Source of the DNA: CAYVDH01 sp964450355
GTDB taxonomy: Bacteria; Bacteroidota; Bacteroidia; NS11-12g; UBA955
Reading direction: 5' to 3'
Length of the DNA: 37,906 bases
NCBI GenBank assembly: GCA_964450355.1
Contig: CAYVDH010000012.1
Span: 1 to 37,906 of the forward strand
The position numbers and the translations under genes were made by a program. The notes below the pieces were generated by a model, which was given only the letters and a program-made list of their open reading frames with translations, was not told where the DNA came from and made no database searches. Below are positions 1-7,612 of the stretch, piece after piece; position 1 is the stretch's first letter, and every line of letters starts with the position of its first letter.

Positions 1-53
1 AAATAAAGGCTAATAAAATTTTAAAATTGGCAATAAATACTTGTGTATCTAAT

Positions 54-84
54 GACCGTTTTTAAAAAAAATCGACCAGTTTTA
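54..84 (+). promoter_or_regulatory. Candidate LytTR-type direct repeat upstream of the response regulator gene
   Basis: Two similar blocks, GACCGTTTTT at 54-63 and GACCAGTTTTA at 74-84, lie on the same face of the helix, 20 bases apart. LytTR-domain regulators such as AgrA bind pairs of short direct repeats about two helical turns apart, with a core like ACCGTT. The pair lies roughly 45-75 bases before the likely transcription start of the adjacent LytTR gene, a position suited to activation. Autoregulation is an inference. Confidence 0.4.
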
Positions 85-116
85 AAACTCTTCTTTTCTA
101 AGAAATTTAATCAACT

Positions 117-124
117 CAATTTTG
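117..124 (+). promoter_or_regulatory. Probable -7 promoter element (one mismatch)
   Basis: CAATTTTG differs from the Bacteroidota -7 consensus TAnnTTTG only at its first base. It ends 14 bases before the ATG of the response regulator gene. No clear -33 TTG is visible, which would suit a promoter needing the activator site at 54-84. Confidence 0.4.
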
Positions 125-138
125 TATCATAATAATAT

Positions 139-897
139 ATGAAATACAAAGTATTAATTGTTGACGATGAAAGTAATGCAATTGAGGTTTTAGAATCCAT
201 AGTAAACTATGAATTTCCCCAAATAGAAATTGTTGGTAAAGCCACAAGCAGTCATGAAGCAATTACATTGATCAATCAAACTCAACCAGACATCTTGTTG
301 TTAGACATTGAAATGCCGCATGGTACAGGTTTTGACGTTTTACAAAATTTTAATGAACCCGACTTTAAAGTTATTTTTGTTACTGGTTTTGGAAATTACG
401 CAATCAATGCCATCAAATTCAATGCTCTTGATTACATTTTAAAACCAGTAGTGAAGGAAGAACTTGTTACAGCTCTTCATAAAGCCATCAATAACATCAA
501 TAAAAATTTAGACAACCAAAATCTAAAAAACTTAAACAAAGTATTAAGTAATCCTAATAACCATGAAAATAAAATTGTATTAAAAACTACACATGATACT
601 TTTTATATTGAAGTGAAAAAAATCATTTATTGTGAAGCCGAAGGGAAATACACAAAAGTGTTTCTTAACGATGGTAAACACGTATTGATGTCTATAAATA
701 TTGGTGAATACGAAGAAATGTTAGGTCATTATGGTTTTATTAGAATTCACAATTCGTATTTATTAAATAAAAATTACATTGAGAAAATACATAAAATCAA
801 AGATTTGTTTTTCATAAAAGTCATGAACATGGATTTATTGCCAATTTCACGAAGGAGAAAAACTGAAGTTCTAGAATTAGTAGAAAGTTATAGTTAG
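139..897 (+). CDS. LytTR-family response regulator
   Basis: Two-component response regulator of the LytR/AlgR type, 252 aa. The N-terminal receiver domain (about residues 3-118) has the acidic pair D9/D10, the phosphoacceptor D56 in LLLDIEMP, T82 and K102 in LKPV. The C-terminal LytTR DNA-binding domain spans about 145-245, with the typical stretch YCEAEGKYTKVFL and the ending PISRRRKTEV. In Bacteroidota such regulators are usually paired with a membrane histidine kinase of the LytS/YehU type. None is visible here, but it could lie upstream of the window. The gene is alone on its strand before miaB, with 100 bases between them. A LytTR-like direct repeat before it suggests autoregulation. The family is certain; the target genes are unknown. 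Confidence 0.93.
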   Translation: MKYKVLIVDDESNAIEVLESIVNYEFPQIEIVGKATSSHEAITLINQTQPDILLLDIEMPHGTGFDVLQNFNEPDFKVIFVTGFGNYAINAIKFNALDYILKPVVKEELVTALHKAINNINKNLDNQNLKNLNKVLSNPNNHENKIVLKTTHDTFYIEVKKIIYCEAEGKYTKVFLNDGKHVLMSINIGEYEEMLGHYGFIRIHNSYLLNKNYIEKIHKIKDLFFIKVMNMDLLPISRRRKTEVLELVESYS

Positions 898-979
898 TTA
901 TATCGCATTAATTTAGTATCATTTATTAAATTACAAGTTAAAATTTCTATTCATTTAAACATTATGGCATTAATTTTAG

Positions 980-987
980 TATTTTTG
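980..987 (+). promoter_or_regulatory. -7 promoter element of miaB
   Basis: TATTTTTG matches TAnnTTTG exactly and ends 10 bases before the miaB ATG, predicting a leader of only a few bases. No Shine-Dalgarno sequence is present. Confidence 0.6.
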
Positions 988-997
988 CTCTCATTTT

Positions 998-2407
998 ATG
1001 TTAGAAACTGTTGACTTAGAAGCTCCTTCCAAAATCAATCAAGGAAGACAATTGTACATTGAAAGTTATGGCTGTGCCATGAATTTTAGTGACAGTGAAA
1101 TCATTGGCTCTATCATGGCAGAACATGGTTATACCTATACCAATGATGAGTTTGATGCTGATGTTATTTTCATTAATACTTGTGCTATTAGAGACAATGC
1201 TGAACAAAAAATAAGAGACCGTTTAAAACACCTTAGAAACAACAAAAAGAAAAATCGCGACCTCATCATAGGTGTATTGGGTTGTATGGCAGAAAGACTT
1301 AAAACCAAGTTGTTAGAAGAAGAAAAGTTAGTTGATATAGTTGCCGGCCCTGATTCGTATAGAGAATTACCAAAATTAGTTGCAGAAGTGGATGAAGGGG
1401 CAAGAGCCATCAATGTATTGTTGAGCAGAGAGGAAACTTACGCTGAAATTTCACCAATGAGATTAAATACCAACGGTGTTTCTGCTTTTATCAGTATCAT
1501 GAGAGGTTGTGATAACATGTGTTCTTTTTGTGTAGTGCCTTTTACTCGAGGTAGAGAAAGAAGCCGTGACCCCGAATCCATTGTTCAAGAAGCAAAACAA
1601 CTGAGCGATGCAGGGTATAAAGAAGTGACTCTATTAGGGCAAAATGTAGATAGTTATTTGTGGTTTGGTGGTGGTCCTAAAATTGAATATAAAAATGCAA
1701 GTGATGAACAAAAATCAAATGCAGTGACATTTGCCATGTTGCTTGAAAAAGTAGCCTTAGTTAATCCAAACATGAGAATCAGGTTCAGCACTTCTCACCC
1801 TAAAGACATAGAAGACGAAGTGCTTCACACAATGGCCAAATACGATAATATTTGTAATTATATCCATTTGCCAGCTCAGAGTGGAAGCAGTAGAGTATTA
1901 GAGATAATGAATAGAACTTACAGCCGCGAATGGTATTTAAATAAAGTAAACAGAATAAGAGAAATCATCCCTGATTGTGGTATCAGTTGTGATATCATTG
2001 CTGGTTTTTGCTCAGAAACGGAAGATGATCATAAAGAAACAATGAGTTTAATGGAAATTTCGCAGTTTGATTTTAGTTACATGTATTACTACAGTGAAAG
2101 ACCTGGCACATTAGCCGCTAAAAAAATGACTGACGATGTACCAGAAGAAGTTAAAAAAAGAAGGTTAGCTGAAATTATAGATGTTCAAAGACAGGTATCA
2201 TTAAGCAAAAATTCTAAATACGTAGGAAAAATTTGTAAAGTCCTTGTTGAAGGAGTTTCCAAAAAAAGAGAGGATGAATTAAAAGGAAGAAATGACCAAA
2301 ACATCATGGTGGTATTTCCTAAGAGAAATTATAAATTAGGAGATTATGTTGATGTATTGATAAAAGAAGCAACAACCAATACATTGATTGGTGACACAAT
2401 AGACTAA
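998..2407 (+). CDS. miaB: tRNA-2-methylthio-N6-dimethylallyladenosine synthase MiaB
   Basis: Radical SAM methylthiotransferase that adds the 2-methylthio group to N6-isopentenyladenosine at position 37 of tRNAs reading UNN codons. It is 469 aa, normal for the family. The N-terminal UPF0004 domain carries the three ligands of the auxiliary [4Fe-4S] cluster at C26, C62 and C96. The radical SAM domain has CxxxCxxC at C171/C175/C178 followed by VVPFTRGRERSR, a MiaB hallmark. A C-terminal TRAM domain covers about 400-465. The ATG at 998 is favoured because a -7 box sits just upstream and the family domain starts soon after. A short insertion around residues 218-242 separates two conserved blocks and appears usual in Bacteroidota homologues. 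The gene converges with the PspC gene, 7 bases apart. Confidence 0.96.
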   Translation: MLETVDLEAPSKINQGRQLYIESYGCAMNFSDSEIIGSIMAEHGYTYTNDEFDADVIFINTCAIRDNAEQKIRDRLKHLRNNKKKNRDLIIGVLGCMAERLKTKLLEEEKLVDIVAGPDSYRELPKLVAEVDEGARAINVLLSREETYAEISPMRLNTNGVSAFISIMRGCDNMCSFCVVPFTRGRERSRDPESIVQEAKQLSDAGYKEVTLLGQNVDSYLWFGGGPKIEYKNASDEQKSNAVTFAMLLEKVALVNPNMRIRFSTSHPKDIEDEVLHTMAKYDNICNYIHLPAQSGSSRVLEIMNRTYSREWYLNKVNRIREIIPDCGISCDIIAGFCSETEDDHKETMSLMEISQFDFSYMYYYSERPGTLAAKKMTDDVPEEVKKRRLAEIIDVQRQVSLSKNSKYVGKICKVLVEGVSKKREDELKGRNDQNIMVVFPKRNYKLGDYVDVLIKEATTNTLIGDTID

Positions 2408-2414
2408 AATTACC

Positions 2415-2633
2415 TTATAAATCCCAAACTTTAGTTCTTTTTTCTTTGGAATAATTCTTTAAATTTAACCAAAAAGCCATGATCATGTAAACTATGATTG
2501 GCGAACCTAGGGTGATAAAAGTGGAATATACAAAAAACAAACGAATTCTTTTAGTGCTTATGCCCATCCATTCACCCATTGTTGAGCAAACACCAAATGC
2601 ACTATTTTCAACTAATTGCTTTAAGTAAAACAT
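2415..2633 (-). CDS. Small PspC-domain membrane protein
   Basis: A 72-aa protein that is nearly all PspC domain: an N-terminal stretch with FGVCSTMGEWMGISTKRIRL followed by one hydrophobic segment (about 34-56) and a short basic tail. PspC domains occur in the phage-shock envelope-stress regulator of enterobacteria, but small stand-alone copies are common in Bacteroidota and their role is not established. No other psp gene is nearby. Start: ATG at 2633, with a perfect -7 box only 5 bases upstream. Confidence 0.82.
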   Translation of the reverse strand: MFYLKQLVENSAFGVCSTMGEWMGISTKRIRLFFVYSTFITLGSPIIVYMIMAFWLNLKNYSKEKRTKVWDL

Positions 2634-2638
2634 GAATA

Positions 2639-2646
2639 CAAATATA
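2639..2646 (-). promoter_or_regulatory. -7 promoter element of the PspC gene
   Basis: Read on the minus strand the bases are TATATTTG, an exact TAnnTTTG match. The final G is 5 bases from the ATG, so the transcript would be leaderless or nearly so. Confidence 0.55.
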
Positions 2647-2664
2647 GTTATTTTTTAAATTAGA

Positions 2665-3948
2665 TTATGTGTTAATTTTTGATTTTAAAACTTTGTGGCC
2701 TATTGGGCATTTTAAACACATTAGTTGATCGCAATTTTTAGTTTTTAATTCAATCAATGCTTGAGATTCAAAGGCAGTGGGAATTCTTATTCCTAAAGAT
2801 TTAAAAAAATCGGTGATTTTGTTCTTTTCTGGAGCTAAACTATACAAAACATCCAATACTTTCTGTGATAGTTCAGTGTTTCCAGTGTGTTTAGCAAACG
2901 CAAACAACACAGGTAAAATTCCATTAATGACAATGATGTTTTTAGACATGGAACTCAATTCAGTGTTCATTTTTTTTGTCTCTTTAGCAAATGTATAATG
3001 TGTATTCCAATATGTTTGGGTTTGAACGTTTAACAAATTTAATATGTCTTCTTTTTTCTGAAATTCAATTAAACGGTCGAAAAGATGGCTACTTAGGTGA
3101 ATCAGGCTTGAAAATTGAGCCAATCGAAATGTAGGGAAGTTATTTGGTCTCATTTGCATGAACTTAAATGATTTGTTGTTCATGGAACTCAATCCATATT
3201 TGATTCTAAAAAATTGCCATTCTTTTTTCAATTTACTGTGGTATTCATCTTGTAATTTATTGTCTAAGAAACCTGCAATACCAAACAGTAAAGATTCAAT
3301 TGCAAGGGCATCGTTCTTGTGTTTTCCTAACAAAGATAAGGGCAGTTCGTTAGCCAATTGTTCAAATGGGTCGCCATTGATATTGAAGCCAAAACTTCGA
3401 GCAAGCGATTTATATAACACAGTTTGCCAATGTTGATTGTCTTGATTTAACCATTTAAACACTTGTTCACTCTTTCTTTCAAGCCTAGTAAACAATGCTC
3501 TTTCTAATGTTTGAGTAACCGTAAAATGATCTATATTTGGAAAAAAATATTGACAAGGTATAGTTTGTTCGTTTTTAAATAATTTTTGATATTGAAACAA
3601 TACAGATTCAATGATTTTGTCCTTGATTATAAATGTTGGTACAGTTGATCCATCTTGTCTTTGAGTAGGTTTGCCTTGAAACAAAACAACATGTAAAACA
3701 GTGTTGTTATAATCCGCATTTTGGTGGTGATTATGCAAATACCAGTCATCGGAATGAATGTGAATTTCAACATTTCCAACCCAATCTGCCTCGTTAATTC
3801 TAATCCTGGCATTGGAGAAATCAGGACCAGAGTTGTGGTTGATATTCCCTCTTTTGATGATGGTTATAGCTTCATTATTTGTAGTAAATAAACCTTCATG
3901 GTCAAATAATCCCATTTGCCAAATGTACTGTAACAATTCTTCGTTCAT
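2665..3948 (-). CDS. DUF2851 family protein
   Basis: Conserved Bacteroidota protein of 427 aa with no known biochemical function. The recognisable family signature is the N-terminal block around residues 3-90, with IWQMGLFD, a GPDFSNARIRI segment and VGNVEIHIHSDDWYLHNH, followed by a mostly helical middle. The C-terminus has closely spaced cysteines C406, C411 and C414 (CxxxxCxxC) followed by PIGHK, which could bind a metal or iron-sulfur cluster; this is inference. No signal peptide or membrane segment is seen, so it is probably cytoplasmic. It is transcribed divergently from the mutL operon and is separated from the PspC gene by 31 bases. I see no exact TAnnTTTG box upstream. Confidence 0.85.
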   Translation of the reverse strand: MNEELLQYIWQMGLFDHEGLFTTNNEAITIIKRGNINHNSGPDFSNARIRINEADWVGNVEIHIHSDDWYLHNHHQNADYNNTVLHVVLFQGKPTQRQDGSTVPTFIIKDKIIESVLFQYQKLFKNEQTIPCQYFFPNIDHFTVTQTLERALFTRLERKSEQVFKWLNQDNQHWQTVLYKSLARSFGFNINGDPFEQLANELPLSLLGKHKNDALAIESLLFGIAGFLDNKLQDEYHSKLKKEWQFFRIKYGLSSMNNKSFKFMQMRPNNFPTFRLAQFSSLIHLSSHLFDRLIEFQKKEDILNLLNVQTQTYWNTHYTFAKETKKMNTELSSMSKNIIVINGILPVLFAFAKHTGNTELSQKVLDVLYSLAPEKNKITDFFKSLGIRIPTAFESQALIELKTKNCDQLMCLKCPIGHKVLKSKINT

Positions 3949-3976
3949 GATTTAAAGCGAATATAAAATAAATGTT

Positions 3977-4006
3977 TTGAGTATTTGCAATTTAAATTTA
4001 AATTTG
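3977..4006 (+). promoter_or_regulatory. Bacteroidota-type promoter of the mutL operon
   Basis: The clearest promoter in the window: a -33 TTG at 3977-3979, a 19-base spacer and an exact -7 element TAAATTTG at 3999-4006. The ATG of the first gene begins only 4 bases after the -7 box, so transcription should start at or next to the A of the ATG, giving a leaderless mRNA. Confidence 0.65.
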
Positions 4007-4010
4007 TAGT

Positions 4011-4385
4011 ATGAATGACATCATTCAATTTTTAACAAGAAAAATACCTAAACCAAGAGGGTTCAATTATATTCCTATTTACTTCAAACCTGAAAAACAT
4101 GAATTACAAGAGAGAGTAAGGAAATTAAAGGAACAGATGCAAAGGGAGGAAGACATTAAAAATGGAATAGAACCTAAGCCTTATGAACGAGTTGATTACC
4201 GTGGTAAATTCAGTTCGCAAATTGGAAAAAAAAGAAATTCTTCAAAAGCTTCCATATTGCAGAGTTTAAGACTGTTTATTATACTTGGGTTACTGATGTA
4301 TGGAGCTTATAAATTCTTTTACAGTGATATTTTAACCAATGGAATAACAGACTTTTTAACTCTTCTTAAAAATAAGAATGGATAG
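4011..4385 (+). CDS. Conserved small membrane protein upstream of mutL
   Basis: A 124-aa protein of unknown function. The N-terminal half is basic and charged (PKPRGFNYIPIYFKPEK, then a KLKEQMQREED helix). A single hydrophobic segment at about residues 87-108 is followed by a short tail. No signal peptide is seen, so the charged part is probably cytoplasmic with one C-terminal membrane anchor. From memory, similar small proteins precede mutL in many Bacteroidota and are sometimes misannotated as a riboflavin synthase subunit because ribH can lie next door; nothing in this sequence resembles riboflavin synthase. The stop overlaps the mutL start by 8 bases, implying translational coupling. Confidence 0.75.
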   Translation: MNDIIQFLTRKIPKPRGFNYIPIYFKPEKHELQERVRKLKEQMQREEDIKNGIEPKPYERVDYRGKFSSQIGKKRNSSKASILQSLRLFIILGLLMYGAYKFFYSDILTNGITDFLTLLKNKNG

Positions 4386-6180
4386 AATTAAACTGTTGCC
4401 AGACAACATCGCCAATCAGATTGCTGCTGGTGAAGTTGTTCAAAGACCTGCTTCTGTAATTAAAGAATTAATGGAAAATGCCATTGATGCTAAAGCTACA
4501 GAAATAAAAATATTGATTAAAGAGGCGGGAAGTGCACTGATACAAATCTCAGATAATGGCATTGGAATGAGTGTTACCGATGCACGAATGTGTTGGGAAA
4601 GACACGCAACATCTAAAATTTCTAAAGCCGATGATTTGTTTAAAATAAAAAGCTTTGGTTTCAGAGGTGAAGCCTTGGCTTCTATTGCTGCCATAGCTCA
4701 TGTTGAAATGAAAACCAAAAGAGCTGAAGATGAATTAGGAAATTACATTAAAATAGAAGGAAGCAAAGTGTTAGAACAAACACAAATTGCCTGCCATAAT
4801 GGGACTTGGATTGCAATAAAAAATTTATTTTATAACGTGCCTGCTCGTAGAAATTTTTTAAAAAGCCCAGCTGTAGAAATGAGGCACATCATCGATGAAT
4901 TTGTTCGGGTTGCTTTACCCCATTACCAATTGTCATTTAGCTTGTACCATGGAGATAAGGAAGTTTTTGATCTAAAACCCGAATCCCTTTCCAAGAGATT
5001 TGAATCATTGATGTCCAAAACGTATCAAAATGATTTATTGCAAGTCAATGAAAAACACGATTTAATTTCTATTTCTGGAATTGTTGGAGCTCCTTCAGTT
5101 GCCAAAAAGACGAGAGGTGAACAGTTTTTATTTGTCAACAATCGTTTTGTTAAAGACGCTTATTTAAACCATGCCATTGTCAATGCCTTTGATCAATTAA
5201 TTAGCAAAGAACAATTTCCGTTGTATTGTTTATTCATGGAAATAGACCCTGCTAAAATTGACATCAATATACATCCTACCAAAACAGAAATTAAATTTGA
5301 GGAAGATAAATCCATTTATCCCCTCATAAAATCGGCAGTAAAAAAAGCTTTAGGGGCATTCACTCTCTCACCTGAAATAGATTTCGGATTTGTTGCTAAA
5401 GATTTGTCAAACAATTTTAATTTTACAAATAACAACAAACCAACTCAAGCAAAGTCAAATCCTCAATACAATCCTTTTGATAATCAGGATAAATGGAAGC
5501 AAGTTCAAGTGAAACAATGGCACAAATTGTTTGATCAAGACCATGATAATCATTCACCATTTCAAGTGGTAGCTTTAGAAAAACACAACGATGTTTTGAT
5601 TCAAAAAGAAGAATTTCAATTCAGTGAACCTATCAACATAAAAAATGGCTTTTTTGCTGCAGTTAAAAATGGAGAATTAATTATAGTTGACCAAAGAGCA
5701 GCTCATGAACGCATCTTGTTTGAAAAATATTGTAAACATGCAAAAGGGGCTGAAACCATCCAAAAATTAGCATTCCCCAAAACCATTGAATTAAGCAAAG
5801 CGGATTACATTTTAGCTCACCAATTGTTTGATGAATTAAAAAGTCTGGGTTATGATGTAGCCGACTTTGGGAATAATTGTTTAATTATCAATGGAGTTCC
5901 AAAATCTGCTGAAAAGGGCAAAGAGAAAGAATTGCTCGAAAATTTCTTAGAGCATTATAAAAATCAAACTGAAAATACAGGCTTAAGTGCAAAAGAAAAA
6001 TTAGCTTTAAGTCAGGCACAAAGTGAAGCTGTATTTCGAACTGAAACGTTAACGAATGAACAACAAAAGCAATTGTTACAGCAATTGTTTCAATGTGAAA
6101 ACAGTTCGTTCAGACCCAATGGTAAACCCATTTACATGTTAATCAACAACAATCAAATAAATCAATTTTTTAATTTATGA
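4378..6180 (+). CDS. mutL: DNA mismatch repair protein MutL
   Basis: GHKL-type ATPase that couples MutS mismatch recognition to downstream excision. It is 600 aa. The N-terminal ATPase domain has LMENAIDAKATEI (Bergerat N-box), DNGIGM and SFGFRGEALASI. A transducer domain follows to about residue 335, then a low-conservation linker (about 340-400) and a C-terminal dimerisation domain (about 405-600). The C-terminal endonuclease motif normally reads DQHA(x)2E(x)4E; here it reads DQRAAHERILFE (438-449), with Arg in place of the metal-ligand His. The usual CPHGRP motif appears as RPNGKP (579-584), without Cys or His. The domain may therefore lack nicking activity. It overlaps its upstream neighbour by 8 bases and the rhomboid gene by 4 (ATGA). 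Confidence 0.97.
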   Translation: MDRIKLLPDNIANQIAAGEVVQRPASVIKELMENAIDAKATEIKILIKEAGSALIQISDNGIGMSVTDARMCWERHATSKISKADDLFKIKSFGFRGEALASIAAIAHVEMKTKRAEDELGNYIKIEGSKVLEQTQIACHNGTWIAIKNLFYNVPARRNFLKSPAVEMRHIIDEFVRVALPHYQLSFSLYHGDKEVFDLKPESLSKRFESLMSKTYQNDLLQVNEKHDLISISGIVGAPSVAKKTRGEQFLFVNNRFVKDAYLNHAIVNAFDQLISKEQFPLYCLFMEIDPAKIDINIHPTKTEIKFEEDKSIYPLIKSAVKKALGAFTLSPEIDFGFVAKDLSNNFNFTNNNKPTQAKSNPQYNPFDNQDKWKQVQVKQWHKLFDQDHDNHSPFQVVALEKHNDVLIQKEEFQFSEPINIKNGFFAAVKNGELIIVDQRAAHERILFEKYCKHAKGAETIQKLAFPKTIELSKADYILAHQLFDELKSLGYDVADFGNNCLIINGVPKSAEKGKEKELLENFLEHYKNQTENTGLSAKEKLALSQAQSEAVFRTETLTNEQQKQLLQQLFQCENSSFRPNGKPIYMLINNNQINQFFNL

Positions 6181-6890
6181 ACTTAGACAATATTACACCT
6201 GCCGTTAAGCAATTATCCATAGCCTGTGTGGTCTTATTTGTAGGTACAATCATTGGGGAGCAAACCGATAGATTTAATTTATTCAATATTCTTGGCCTGC
6301 ATTATTTTACTAATGATTTATTTAAACCATGGCAATTGATTACCCACATGTTTATGCATGGAAATCTTCAACACATTATATTTAATTTATTTGGATTAAT
6401 TTCTTTAGGAATGGTGCTTGAAAGATTTATAGGAACTAAAAAATTTGTTCAATTGTATTTTTTTAGTGGTTTAGGAGCTATATTAATTCACACTTTTGTT
6501 CAATCATTTATCATTCATCAATACACTGGAATGTGGATCATTAGCGAGTCTGATTTTCCATTCATTGAAAGTAGAATAAATGAAGTTTCAAAATTAAGAG
6601 AAATAGGAGGTTATTATTTTTCAAATATGGTTGGCGCAAGTGGTTGTATTTATGGAGTTGCTGTTGCCTATACATTTTTATTTCCTAATACAGAAATGAT
6701 GTTGATGTTTATACCAGTTCCTATTAAAGCCAAGTTTTTAATACCTGGAATTTTAATTGTTGATTTATTTATGGGTATTAGCAGATTTGAAGGTGATTCT
6801 ACAGCCCATTTTGCTCATTTAGGTGGAGCATTGTTTGGATTTGCACTCACTTATTATTGGCGAAAATTTGATAAAAGAAATTTTTATTGA
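6177..6890 (+). CDS. Rhomboid family intramembrane serine protease
   Basis: Polytopic inner-membrane protein of 237 aa with six or more hydrophobic segments. The family features are HMFMHGNLQHIIFNLFG in the second membrane region, the nucleophile S155 in GASGCIYG and the catalytic H214 in AHLGGALFGF, so the Ser-His dyad is intact. Rhomboids cleave membrane-anchored substrates inside the bilayer; the substrate here is unknown. The start overlaps the mutL stop as ATGA, so it is probably co-translated with mutL; a rhomboid beside mutL is, from memory, a frequent arrangement in this phylum. The gene converges with the barrel-protein gene, 8 bases away. Confidence 0.92.
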   Translation: MNLDNITPAVKQLSIACVVLFVGTIIGEQTDRFNLFNILGLHYFTNDLFKPWQLITHMFMHGNLQHIIFNLFGLISLGMVLERFIGTKKFVQLYFFSGLGAILIHTFVQSFIIHQYTGMWIISESDFPFIESRINEVSKLREIGGYYFSNMVGASGCIYGVAVAYTFLFPNTEMMLMFIPVPIKAKFLIPGILIVDLFMGISRFEGDSTAHFAHLGGALFGFALTYYWRKFDKRNFY

Positions 6891-6898
6891 TTTTGTTT

Positions 6899-7612
6899 TT
6901 AAAACAACAAAGCCAATTCAAAACTGAAATTTTTAATGGTGCCCTTGCCTGTCATTGGTGGAACTATGTCTGGGTATCTGGTGCCAACAGAGCCGCTAGT
7001 CAACTTTGAAGTATTAATATTTACTAGTCCAATTTTTGTTGTTGTTTGTAATGACATTCCACTGCCTATTTCTTTGCGCAACCCAATGGCTGGCATAAAA
7101 TCTAATTTATAAAATGGTAGTGAGTTGTATTTTATCTCGCCCCATTTACCATAGCCTTGAGATATGCTGCTTTTGTATAAAACACCACCTTGAACACCTA
7201 ATAGTAAATGTAAGGGTTGTTTTTTTGGGGTATTAGCTAATTGTATGCTTAAATACAATGGTATTTCTGCATAAGATAATGAAATTCTGCTGTAAGATGT
7301 ATCATTGGGGTGGCCAAATTTACTGCCCTTGAATGTGATGTCAAATTCCCAATGCAATTGTATTTTTTTAGATTTAGAAATAGGTATGATGTTGTAAATC
7401 CCAGCACCAAAACCATACAATAATTTGGTATTTTTTAACTCAGTTCCGTAAAATGTATGAGTACCAAGAGCAAATTTAATCCCTAATTTGGTTTTTAGTT
7501 TTTCTTCAGTATCAATGTTTTGTTGTTGAAGTGGAGCCACTTCCTCTATTGGTTGTGAAAATAAACCAAAGCTATTCAACATCAATATGATTAGTATAAG
7601 TTTATTATTCAT
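6899..7612 (-). CDS. PorT-like outer-membrane beta-barrel protein
   Basis: A 237-aa exported protein. Residues 1-19 form a signal peptide ending LFSQ. The remainder alternates short amphipathic strands (KLGIKFALGTHTFYG, IQLHWEFDITFKGS, YAEIPLYLSIQLA, HLLLGVQGGVLYKSS, MPAIGLRKEIGSGM) and ends in the aromatic FELALLF, as expected for an outer-membrane barrel of about eight strands. The pattern fits the PorT / outer membrane beta-barrel family common in Bacteroidota. Its start overlaps the hscA stop by 8 bases, so it is likely translated from the same mRNA. Whether the link to an Hsp70 is functional cannot be told. Confidence 0.72.
   Translation of the reverse strand: MNNKLILIILMLNSFGLFSQPIEEVAPLQQQNIDTEEKLKTKLGIKFALGTHTFYGTELKNTKLLYGFGAGIYNIIPISKSKKIQLHWEFDITFKGSKFGHPNDTSYSRISLSYAEIPLYLSIQLANTPKKQPLHLLLGVQGGVLYKSSISQGYGKWGEIKYNSLPFYKLDFMPAIGLRKEIGSGMSLQTTTKIGLVNINTSKLTSGSVGTRYPDIVPPMTGKGTIKNFSFELALLF

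Noticed and set aside
1..138. Possible gene end at the left window edge
   Set aside because: No reading frame with coding character enters the window. The stretch holds the regulatory repeats and promoter of the first gene and otherwise AT-rich spacer.
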